A DNA stretch of 64,000 nt. Origin: Schistocerca nitens. Taxonomy: Eukaryota > Arthropoda > Insecta > Orthoptera > Acrididae. Each line of letters begins with the position of its first letter. The stretch's first letter is position 1. The stretch lies in contig NC_064622.1 of the NCBI RefSeq assembly GCF_023898315.1, forward strand, positions 177,712,178 through 177,776,177, given 5' to 3'. The notes under the pieces were generated by a model, which worked only from the letters and a program-made list of their open reading frames with translations, searched no databases and was not told the origin of the DNA. Positions 55,140-63,715 of this stretch are shown here, one piece after another. Made by a program: the position numbers and the translations under genes.

Positions 55140-55435
55140 GTGGTGGCATTCTTTCTCTGTTCCGTTGGGGTTGCTGCGACAACCCACGCGAGCGATAATG
55201 TGTGTGAGCTGAGAGCGGCGAGGGTGCGCGCGTTTGAGGCGTCGTTACAAAGCGGCGCCGTGGGCGGCTGTGTCGGCGCCGGCGTGGCGTGGCAGCCGTT
55301 TAACAGGCAGAAGGGAGGGGGGGGGGAGAGGGGGGGCGAATGAGTCGCTGTCACGCGACGGCCCGGCCAGCCACGCGAGCCGCCAGTCTCGCCCACAGAT
55401 GCTGCCGACTCTCTTTGAGCAGCCGTAAAAATGAT
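55140..55435. promoter_or_regulatory. CpG-rich island, possible promoter
   Basis: High G+C and CpG (GGCGCCGTGGGCGG, GTCGGCGCCGGCGTGG) and a GGGGGGGGGAGAG run inside AT-rich DNA. Open frames on both strands (55140-55343 plus, 55450-55118 minus) carry no recognised domain. It lies directly beside a Penelope-like inverted pair, so an element-derived origin cannot be excluded. Confidence 0.3.
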
Positions 55436-56201
55436 GGTGCAAAAGTACACATCCTGTTCATAACTTGAATACGAAGTATTAATGTTCCAGAATAATATTT
55501 ATTTAACACTTCGTTATCAAACGAATTTTAGCTTACAAAAACCATCGCCAGATAAATTAATACTAAGCACAGGATTTAGCGAGAACTCACAGCTGCACAA
55601 AGGTTTCTTTACAAAGGTATTTGACATTTTAGGACTATATCGATATAAAACACAAGCATAATGTAATATGTAGAGGGATTGGACAAATAAATCTTATATT
55701 ACAGTATATTCGGTTATTAAAACTGTGTGAATGTATAAGTCAAAAATGTTCGGCAAGTGAGCAATGGCACAGGCTGCTATGTCATATGGGGTCAAACTGG
55801 TGAATGTGACGAACAGATCGAATAAAGGGAGGAGGGAAAGAAGTCTATAGAATGTAGGGGTGGAACTGTTATAACAAGTTTATTATGTAATGTTGAGAGA
55901 AATAATAACTGTCTGCTACTTAAATAGGGGTGAGTAATGAAAGTGTGTTTGGTCATTAAGGACTAGCCCAGGATTCTTTGTTTGGTGTTTATTAATGGGT
56001 AGAATTTCAAGTTAGTTTTCTGCCTTCAGTTAGTTTATGGAGAACATCACATTTCACATCATATGAATGACATTAATTCAGAGTTAGTTTCCAGGAAACT
56101 AAAATGCAAGAAACATACTCTAGCCTTTTATACTAGGAATACTGTTGCCCGCCCGCCTTCTGTTCAGCAGTAAAGGTATGATTCCACATTTAGAACAGAG
56201 T

Positions 56202-56560
56202 AGAATTTATAGAATTTGCTGCAATCTCTGTGAGAAATTCTATGTAGGTCAATGAGGTAGGGCTATAACTACTAGGCTGACTGAGCATGAAAGGAGCTGG
56301 AGACTGAGAAGGAAAGAGTCCACCTTTGCCGAACTTGCTCTGAATTAACGTCATTCATATGATGTGGAGTGTGATGTCCCCCATAAACGAACTAAAGGGA
56401 AAAAAACTAACATTACTTGAAATTCTGGCCATTAATAAACACCAGTCAGAGAACCCTGACCTGGTCCTTAATGACCAAACACTGTTCCAGTACTCACCCT
56501 TATTAAAGTAGAAGCCAGTTATCATTCCTTTCGCCATTAGCTAATAAGCTTGTTATAACA
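56202..56560 (+). pseudogene. Penelope-like GIY-YIG endonuclease, C-terminal remnant
   Basis: Plus-strand frame reads RIYRICCNLCEKFYVGQ, a stop, GRAITTRLTEHERSWRLRRK, ESTFAELALN, a stop, RHSYDVECDV and, after frame changes, LEILAINKHQSENPDLVLND and QTLFQYSPLLK. This is the GIY-YIG core with CxxC, the Arg helix and the Glu-containing helix. Multiple stops make it dead. A distinct, more diverged subtype from the element at 4090-6460. Confidence 0.75.
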
Positions 56561-56888
56561 GTTCCACACCCACATTCTATAGACGTCTTTCTTCCCCTCC
56601 CTTTATTCAGTCTGTTCGCCTCATTCACTTGTTTGTCCACATGATATAGCATAAAGTAGCATGTGCCATAGCTCACTTGCAGAACATTTTTGGCTTATAA
56701 ATTCACAAGGTTTTAATATTTGAGTATACTGTAATGTAAGATTTATTTCACCAGAGTCTCTTTAGGTATTATATTATGCTTGTATTCTGTATTAATAGTC
56801 ATAAAAGTCACATATCTTAGCACAACAATCTTTGTGCAGCTATGAATTCTTGCTGAAGTTGTGTGGACTATCTGTTTAGTATTAAGTT

Positions 56889-56922
56889 ATTTGATGATGG
56901 ACTAAGGAGCGGAAAGCCTGTT
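56889..56922 (+). ncRNA. Possible hammerhead-like remnant
   Basis: TTTGATGATGGACTAAGGAG followed by CGGAAAGCC has the spacing of a hammerhead TGATGA...GAAA core. The inverted copy (55520-55560, minus) reads CTGGCGATGG...GCTAAAA at the same place. Conserved position in two Penelope-like copies suggests an ancestral ribozyme; the paired stem is poor in both. Confidence 0.3.
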
Positions 56923-56984
56923 CATACGGACCTATTAAATAAATGTTATCGTGGAACATTAATATTTGGTGTTGAAGCTTTTAA

Positions 56985-57174
56985 GCCGGCCGGGGTGGCC
57001 GAGCGATTCTAGGCGCTACAGTCTGGAAACGCGCGACCGCTACGGTCGCAGGTTCGAATCCTGCCTCGGGCATGGATGTGTGTGATGTCCTTAGGTTAGT
57101 TAGGTTCAAGTAGTTCTAAGTTCTAGGGGACTAATGACCTCAGAAGTTAAGTCCCATAGTGCTCAGAGCCATTT
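56985..57174 (+). repeat. tRNA-derived SINE with 13-bp target duplication
   Basis: Full-length main SINE (GCCGGCCGGGGTGGCCGAGC, GGTTCGAATCC) bounded exactly by TTGAAGCTTTTAA at 56972-56984 and 57175-57187. It landed at the outer edge of the Penelope-like right arm. Confidence 0.93.
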
Positions 57175-57189
57175 TTGAAGCTTTTAATA

Positions 57190-57665
57190 TTTGTGTGTTC
57201 CTCCAAGAACCGACGGAATATTCTATAAATACACATCCAGAGTCCATTACCAAAATAACATCCTGGTCGCTAAACAAACGCAATAATATACAAACTGTAC
57301 AAGTTTCTCCAAAAGTTTAAGCTTTGTCGTGTGTGGTTACCGTACTCGCGACTAGAGAAATTGTTCGATGTGATGGAATTTTCACGAACATTTTATTGTT
57401 ACAGTAGAGAGATACAGCATGTGGACAAAAATATGGGAAACCAAATAATACCGCTCACACGTATTCGGGCCGTACCAGGAGCGAGCGCGGGACGAGTGAA
57501 CGTCTGTTCTAGCTTCCACAAGAAACGAGGTTCGTCCGCGTTTCTGTATTTCCTTGTAGTGACTCAGAAATGGTGGCCTGTGTTTCTATATGTGAAGGTT
57601 GTAACTATTTTCCCTAATTTTCGTAACGGTGATTGAGGACTTAGAGCTCTTGCTTTAGAAGAAAA
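57190..57665. other. Interval with a possible Tc1 terminus
   Basis: The only recognisable item is TACAGCATGTGGACAAAAAT at 57414-57433, which resembles a Tc1-type terminal repeat. The open frame 57331-57636 has no recognised domain. Confidence 0.35.
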
Positions 57666-57669
57666 AGAA

Positions 57670-57853
57670 AGAAAGCAAGGTGAAAACAAGACAAGTACAG
57701 GGAGAGTTTCGAACATTATTTCCTTATCTCATGAGTGATGAAACGAAGTTTTATGAATGTTTTAAGATGACGCAGCACACCTTCTACCAACTTTCAAACG
57801 AATTAGAACCAAAGTTGAGGCAAAGTGACTGTTTTTGCAAAGGTATTTTCTAA
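57670..57853 (+). pseudogene. PIF/Harbinger transposase fragment
   Basis: Plus-strand frame reads GEFRTLFPYLMSDETKFYEC, then FKMTQHTFYQLSNELEPKLR and QSDCF before a stop at 57851. The pattern of FxxLxPxL, DExxFxxxFKM, and TFxxL is the N-terminal part of HARBI1-like nucleases. No catalytic DDE region follows. Of interest beside the TAA-flanked element at 107-1072. Confidence 0.6.
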
Positions 57854-58108
57854 AAAGAGTAAACAGAAGATAAACAAAATGATAGGAAGGAGCATCAGAT
57901 TTTCGAAACCTACCTAGACTTCTTGGAAGATCAGCAGATGCTGCATTTGCTTTACGAAACCAACTAAAGAAACGGAGTTCTCCACAAGGAAGTGTGGAGT
58001 GACAAAAACACGTCGCCTTGGCGATATCGCTATGACATAAAGCAAAAGATTCTGTTTGTTTGCAAAATAAAAAATAAGTAAATATCTTTCTGGTATGAAA
58101 ATTTAAAT

Positions 58109-58362
58109 GTGCAGGTTCTTACAGATTTAAATTTTAATACCAGGAAGATATTTATTATAGCACAAGATTATTATGACCTTGAGTTCATGATACGCGGATT
58201 ATATCAGGAATACAATAGATGGGGACTAGAAATGAGTCTAATAAAAACAAAGTATCTGGTGGTGAATAGTGATGCTAAATTTGAAGTACACATCAATGAC
58301 AAAGCAGTTATGAGACAGGCCGAGAAATTTAAATATCTCGGGGCACATATTGATAAAAATGA
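58109..58362 (+). pseudogene. RTE-like LINE RT fragment
   Basis: Reads IIAQDYYDLEFMIRGLYQEY, NRWGLEMSLIKTKYLVVNS and QAEKFKYLGAHIDKNE, the region just after RT motif C of RTE-like elements. It ends abruptly where the inverted LINE pair begins (58371). Confidence 0.75.
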
Positions 58363-58370
58363 ATTTGGCC

Positions 58371-60118
58371 ATGTTGTTGTTGTTGTTGTCTTCAGTCCTG
58401 AGACTGGTTTGATGCAGCTCTCCATGCTACTCTATCCTGTGCAAGCTCCTTCATCTCCCAGTACCTACTGCAACCTACATCCTTCTGAATCTGCTTAGTG
58501 TATTCATCTCTTGGTCTCCCTCTACGATTTTTACCCTCCACGCTGCCCTCCAATGCTAAATTTGTGATCCCTTGATGCCTCAGAACATGCCCTACCAACC
58601 GATCCCTTCTTCTTGTCAAGTTGTGCCACGAACTCCTCTTCTCCCCAATCCTATTCAATACCTCCTCATTTGCTACGTGATCTACCCACCTAATCGTCAA
58701 CATTCTTCTGTAGCACCACATTTCGAAAGCTTCTATTCTCTTCTTGTCCAAACTATTTATCGTCCATGTTTCACTTCCATACATGGCTACACTCCATACA
58801 AATACTTTCAGAAACGACTTCCTGACACTTAAATTTATACTTGATGTTAACAAATTTCTCTTCTTCAGAGACGCTTTCTTGCCATTGCCAGTCTACATTT
58901 TATATCCTTTCTACTTCGACCATCATCAGTTACTTTGCTCCCCAAATAGCAAAACACCTGTACTACTTTAAGCGTCTCATTTCCTAATCTAATTCCCTCA
59001 GCATCACCCGACTGAATTCGACTACATTCCACTATCCTCGTTTTACTTTTGTTGATGTTCATCTTATATCCTCCTTTCAAGACACTGTCCATTCCGTTCA
59101 ACTGCTCTTCCAAGTCCTTTGCTGTCTCTGACAGAATTACAATGTCATCGGCGAACCTCAAAGTATTTACTTCTTCTCCCTGGATTTTAATACCTACTCC
59201 GAATTTTTCTTTAGTTTCCTTCACTGCTTGCTCAATATACAGATTGAATAACATCGGGGCCGGGCTACAACCCTGTCTCGCTCCCTTCCCAACCACTGCT
59301 TCCCTTTCGTGCCCTTCGACTCTTATAACTGCCATCTGGTTTCTGTACAAATTGTAAATAGCCTTTCGCTCCCTGTATTTTACCCCTGCCACCTTTAGAA
59401 TTTGAAAGAGAGTATTCCAGTCAACATTGTCAAAAGCTTTCTCTAAGACTGCAAATGCTAGAAACGTAGGTTTGCCTTTCCTTAATCTTTCTTCTAAGAT
59501 AAGTCGTAAGGTCAGTATTGCCTCACGTGTTCCAACATTTCTACGGAATCCAAACTGATCTTCCCCGAGGTCCACTTCTACCAGTTTTTCCATTCGTCTG
59601 TAAATAATTCGCGTTAGTATTTTGCAGCTGTGGCTAATTAAACTGATAGTTCGGTAATTTTCACATCTGTCAACATCTGCTTTCTTTGGGATTGAAATTA
59701 TTATATTCTTCTTGGAGTCTGAGGGTATTTCGCCTGTCTCGTACATCTTGCTCACCAGATGGTAGAGTTTTGTCAGGACTGGCTCTCTCAAGGCCGTCAG
59801 TAGTTCTAATGGAATGTTGTCTGCTCCCGGGGCCTAGTTTCGACTCAGGTTTTTCAGTGTTATGTCAAACTCTTCACGCAGTATCGTATCTCCCATTTCA
59901 TCTTCATCTACATCCTCTTCCATTTCCATAATATTGTCCTCAAGTACATCGCCCTTGTAAACCCTCTATATACTCCTTCCACCTTTCTGCTTTCCCCTCT
60001 TTGCTTATAACTGGGTTTCCATCTGAGCTCTTGATATTCATACAAGTGGCTCTCTTTTCTCAAAAGGTCTCTTTAATTTTCCTGTAGGCTGTATCTATCT
60101 TACCCCTAGTGAGATAAG
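58371..60118 (-). mobile_element. RTE-like LINE, 5'-truncated, minus copy
   Basis: Minus-strand ORF2: KPESKLGPGSRQHSI region (out of frame, about 59830), NYRTISLISHSCKILTRIIY, QFGFRRNVGTREAILTLRL, FAVLEKAFDNVDW (motif A with the catalytic Asp replaced by Val), GARQGCSPAPMLFNLYIEQ, LRFADDIVILSE (motif C), FCYLGSKVTDDG, a frameshift near 58865, then YGSETWTINSLDKKRIEAFE and RRDRLVGHVLRHQGI, ending RAASNQSQD. Tail (CAACAACAA) on the minus strand at 58372-58390. Truncated at about 60118, without endonuclease. Confidence 0.85.
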
Positions 60119-60288
60119 GGTGGAGGGTAAAAATCGCAGAGGGAGACCAAGAGATGAATACATTAAACAGATTCAGAAGGATGTAGGTTGTAGTAGGTAC
60201 TGGGAGATGATGAAGCTTGCACAGGATAGAGTAGCATTGAGAGCTGCATCAAACCAGTCTCTGAACTGAAGACCACAACAACAACATC
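60119..60288 (+). mobile_element. Same RTE-like LINE, 3' end only, plus copy
   Basis: Plus-strand reading VKNRRGRPRDEYIKQIQKDV, GCSRYW and AQDRVALRAASNQSLN, then CTGAAGACCACAACAACAAC. It is the 3' terminal 170 bp of the element that lies inverted at 58371-60118 and joins it directly at the truncation point. Confidence 0.88.
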
Positions 60289-60364
60289 ATTTGGTCCTCT
60301 GTGTGACGGCCGATACACGGACGTGTGTCGGCACGGACATATGCTACCGGACGCTAATATGGTG

Positions 60365-61290
60365 TAGGAAAATAAAAGCATTCAAAAAAGCCTGCAGGTG
60401 TCTCGGAATGGATAAATACAGGCACTGTGTGGTTTTCAAGGGAGTCTTATACCTTCTTCATGCAAAACAGTGGCAAGCTCAGGCAACGATAATGGAAGTG
60501 GATAGCGACCACGCGCTTTTCTCTTCAAGGTAGACCGCAAAGGCTCGGTAATATTGAGACGGGGAGGCTGTGATGACCAGGGGAGACGCGACCATTCATC
60601 GTCGTGCTCACAAAACCAGTCCTGAACGATGCGAGCCGTTGGGGGAACAAACATTGTATCATGGCATGGACCAGACCAGCCGAAGTGGTCACACAATTCT
60701 CGGCAGTAATGCGACCTTGCAGAGTAACCGTGGGGCGTACGGAATGCTGCGGTTTGGCTACTCAAATCATCCCCAAACCCCCACCATGTTTCACTCTTGC
60801 ACAAGCAATCGACATCGCACGCTTGGGACTGCATACGCCGGACGTGAACTCGGCCAGAAGTTGGATATAGCGTGAAATGGGACTCGTACGACCAAGAGAT
60901 ATTATTCCGTTCCGCCATTGTCGAGCTTTTATGGCATCGTCACCACGTTTTCTACTAAGGGCATTTGCATAACTGATCTGTGGTTTGGTAATTCCAGCTT
61001 GCCCTGCAGTTCTTTGGCTATGGAGCTCCCTTAGTGTTGTTTTGGCGCTGACAAGGTCCGCAATTGCAAGATTCAGCTCTGCAGTGAATTTTGCAGCTGT
61101 CATTACCTTCCTTTTCGTCTCGGCCCTTTCCACTGACCGTTGCTCACGATGACTCAACACACACTTTCATCCTCATTGTGACTTATCGAATGGTTGTTTC
61201 AGCTTTCCCTTATGTTCTTTCCGCTTTCCGTGTATTCTGTATCTCTTGAAACACCAAACACTTCGGCTACCTTAGTTACGGAAGCGCCAA
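60365..61290 (-). pseudogene. Tc1-like transposase, degraded
   Basis: Minus-strand frames read LSHREQRSVERAETKRKVMT, AAKFTAELNLAIADLVSAKT and TTLRELHSQ (helix-turn-helix region), then ISWSYESHFTLYPTSGRVHV (first motif, usual Asp replaced by Tyr), CHDTMFVPPTARIVQDWF (damaged second motif), LNITEPLRSTLKRKARGRYP (Glu region) and LYLSIPRHLQAFLNAF. Several frameshifts. A matching terminal repeat CAGGGGTTGGGCAAAAGTTA lies on the minus strand at 61551-61570, next to TA. The other terminus was not found. Confidence 0.78.
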
Positions 61291-61353
61291 AAATTTACCC
61301 ACGTTCGAACAGCTCCGATATAATGCACTCACGACACAAAACACTATTCTGAC

Positions 61354-61408
61354 GCGGTGGCCGAGCGGTTCTAGGCGCTTCAGTCCGGAACCGCGCGACT
61401 GCTACGGT
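61354..61408 (+). repeat. 55-bp SINE head fragment with 12-bp target duplication
   Basis: GCGGTGGCCGAGCGGTTCTA through CGACTGCTACGGT is only the 5' part of the main SINE's tRNA head, ending before the B-box. It is bounded by perfect direct repeats CACTATTCTGAC at 61342-61353 and 61409-61420. Confidence 0.85.
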
Positions 61409-61429
61409 CACTATTCTGACCACGACTGA

Positions 61430-61696
61430 CGCTTGCAGCTTATTGAGGTCATTGCACAGGTGCCGCTCGAGGTCAAATAAAACAGAGCAACCTGCGGGCT
61501 TGACTAGAATCTGCGTTATGTCCAAGCAAGCATTTGTCGTGTTGCTTCCATAACTTTTGCCCAACCCCTGTAGGTTGACAACGCGTCTCTTTCACGTAGC
61601 CATTGTGTTGATACTTCGACGTAACTAATGAGAGGCGGGTAAAGAGGTAATTACAGGGTGGATATAGCTAAACTTGATATAGTATAGACGAAAAAC
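61430..61696. other. Tc1 terminal region and spacer
   Basis: Includes the terminal repeat of the upstream Tc1 copy (to 61570). Nothing else recognised before the next element. Confidence 0.5.
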
Positions 61697-61698
61697 TA

Positions 61699-63128
61699 CA
61701 CTCCTGGAAATTGAAATAAGAACACCGTGAATTCATTGTCCCAGGAAGGGGAAACTTTATTGACACATTCCTGGGGTCAGATACATCACATTATCACACT
61801 GACAGAACCACAGGCACATAGACACAGGCAACAGAGCATGCACAATGTCGGCACTAGTACAGTGTATATCCACCTTTCGCAGCAATGCAGGCTGCTATTC
61901 TCCCATGGAGACGATCGTAGAGATGCTGGATGTAGTCCTGTGGAACGGCTTGCCATGCCATTTCCACCTGGCGCCTCAGTTGGACCAGCGTTCGTGCTGG
62001 ACGTGCAGACCGCGTGAGACGACGCTTCATCCAGTCCCAAACATGCTCAGTGGGGGACAGATCAGGAGATCTTGCTGGCCAGGGTAGTTGACTTACACCT
62101 TCTAGAGCACGTTGGGTGGCACGGGATACATGCGGACGTGCGGACGTGCATTGTCCTGTTGGAACAGCAAGTTAACTTGCCGGTCTAGGAATGGTAGAAC
62201 GATGGGTTCGATGACGGTTTGGATGTACCGTGCACTATTCAGTGTCCCCTCGACGATCACCAGTGGTGTACGGCCAGTGTAGGAGATCGCTCCCCACACC
62301 ATGATGCCGGGTGTGGGCCCTGTGTGCCTCGGTCGTATGCAGTCCTGATTGTGGCGCTCACCTGCACGGCGCCAAACACGTATACGACCATCATTGGCAC
62401 CAAGGCAGAAGCGACTCTCATCGCTGAAGACGACACGTCTCCATTCGTCCCTCCATTCACGCCTGTCGCGACACCACTGGAGGCGGGCTGCACGATGTTG
62501 GGGCGTGAGCGGAAGACGGCCTAACGGTGTGCGGGACCGTAGCCCAGCTTCATGGAGACGGTTGCGAATGGTCCTCGCCGATACCCCAGGAGCAACAGTG
62601 TCCCTAATTTGCTGGGAAGTGGCGGTGCGGTCCCCTACGGCACTGCGTAGGATCCTACGGTCTTGGCGTGCATCCGTGCGTCGCTGCGGTCCGGTCCCAG
62701 GTCGACGGGCACGTGCACCTTCCGCCGACCACTGGCGACAACATCGATGTACTGTGGAGACCTCACGCCCCACGTGTTGAGCAATTCGGCGGTACGTCCA
62801 CCCGGCCTCCCGCATGCCCACTATACGCCCTCGCTCAAAGTCCGTCAACTGCACATACGGTTCACGTCCACGCTGTCGCGGCATGCTACCAGTGTTAAAG
62901 ACTGCGATGGAGCTCCGTATGCCACGGCAAACTGGCTGACACTGACGGCGGCGGTGCACAAATGCTGCGCAGCTAGCGCCATTCGACGGCCAACACCGCG
63001 GTTCCTGGTGTGTCCGCTGTGCCGTGCGTGTGATCATTGCTTGTACAGCCCTCTCGCAGTGTCCGGAGCAAGTATGGTGGGTCTGACACACCGGTGTCAA
63101 TGTGTTCTTTTTTCCATTTCCAGGAGTG
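61699..63128 (-). mobile_element. Tc1-like element, 1430 bp, TIRs and TA duplication intact
   Basis: Left CACTCCTGGAAATTGAAATA and reverse-complemented right CACTCCTGGAAATGGAAAAA, both followed by AGAACAC, flanked by TA (61697-61698, 63129-63130). One minus-strand transposase, almost intact. Confidence 0.93.
61854..62884 (-). pseudogene. Tc1-like transposase, single 8-bp duplication frameshift
   Basis: The likely start is the Met of MPRQRGREPYVQLTDFERGR at 62884, just before the first helix-turn-helix; the upstream open frame to 63100 is leader. Motifs: RRIAQHVGREVSTVHRCCRQ, TIRNRLHEAGLRSRTPLGR, VVFSDESRFCLGANDGRIRV (first Asp), IMVWGAISYTGRTPLV, LFQQDNARPHV (second Asp). Then CGTCCGCA is tandemly repeated (about 62132-62147), shifting the frame to an early stop at 62102. 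Beyond it the other frame is open through RSPDLSPTEHVWDWMKRRL (Glu) to a TAG at 61854-61856. Without the extra 8 bp the length would be about 340 codons, normal for Tc1. No other disruption seen. Confidence 0.9.
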
Positions 63129-63255
63129 TATTTACCATATCAGTACATAAGTTTATAGGAATAGTGACCAGACTGCGCCGCAGGATTTCCGTTGTTAGGT
63201 AGTGTTCATGTCATGATTTGCTGTTAGGCGCCGGTACTCGTACGACGATGTAGGT

Positions 63256-63715
63256 TTGAAACGCAAGCAGCAGTGTGCATTACAGTGGCACACGGTCAAC
63301 ATGGTTCTGGACAAAGTGAGGTGGGCTTTACTCGTAAAGCTGTTTTCTCAGAACAGCAATATTGCCGTTGCTCTTAGCGAGTACCGACAAGTTACAGGAA
63401 TCTGGACAGGTCGTCCTTCCGCACCGGGGTTGAAGAACATGATTCAGAAGTTCGAATTAACTTGAGATTTGGGGATTGCACCTGGGGAGCGCGGGCGGTC
63501 AATTCCGCCGCAAATTGTTGAAGTTTGTGTTGCCTTGGCTAAGAACGCGGGACGCAATGTGCGATCTTCAAGCAGTACACGAGCTGTGTCACGACTACTG
63601 AACATTTCATGGTCCACCTTTCGAAAAGTGCTGCGAACAGTTATGAAATGGTACCTCTAGTACGGTTCCAGGCTGTCGGGAATGCAGATAGTCGTCACAT
63701 TGAGCAACGTTTGTA
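63256..63715 (+). pseudogene. Internally deleted DUF4817-type transposase
   Basis: Plus-strand frame reads MVLDKVRWALLVKLFSQNSN, IWTGRPSAPGLKNMIQKFEL, a stop at 63463, RSIPPQIVEVCVALAKNAGR and STRAVSRLLNISWSTFRKVL (helix-turn-helix). It then jumps to GNADSRHIEQRL at 63676-63714, the usual C-terminal residues of this family. The entire catalytic domain is absent, giving a non-autonomous derivative. A terminal motif GCACCCTGTA lies at about 63908-63917. Confidence 0.7.

Larger units (their letters stand above)
55464..56969. mobile_element. Inverted pair of Penelope-like 3' ends
   Basis: The left arm (about 55464-56090, minus orientation) and right arm (about 56336-56969, plus) are diverged reverse complements over more than 600 bp. 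For example GGAACATTAATATT (right) pairs with AGTATTAATGTTCC (left), and TTATAACAGTTCCAC pairs with GTGGAACTGTTATAA. The right copy encodes a GIY-YIG remnant (56202-56560), identifying the family. The 3' ends point outward. Inverted or partial tandem copies are common for Penelope-like elements, but the divergence indicates an old arrangement. Confidence 0.8.

Noticed and set aside
10437..57174. TTAGG units in the SINE tails as telomeric repeat
   Set aside because: Only two TTAGG units occur at a fixed place in every SINE copy; there is no tandem array.
8128..61408. tRNA-like sequences with good B-boxes (GGTTCGAATCC) as real tRNA genes
   Set aside because: They are joined to conserved SINE tails, many with target duplications, lack proper acceptor stems and occur in many near-identical copies.
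62219..63202. Plus-strand ORFs over the Tc1-like element
   Set aside because: Antisense frames of the transposase; no recognisable motifs.
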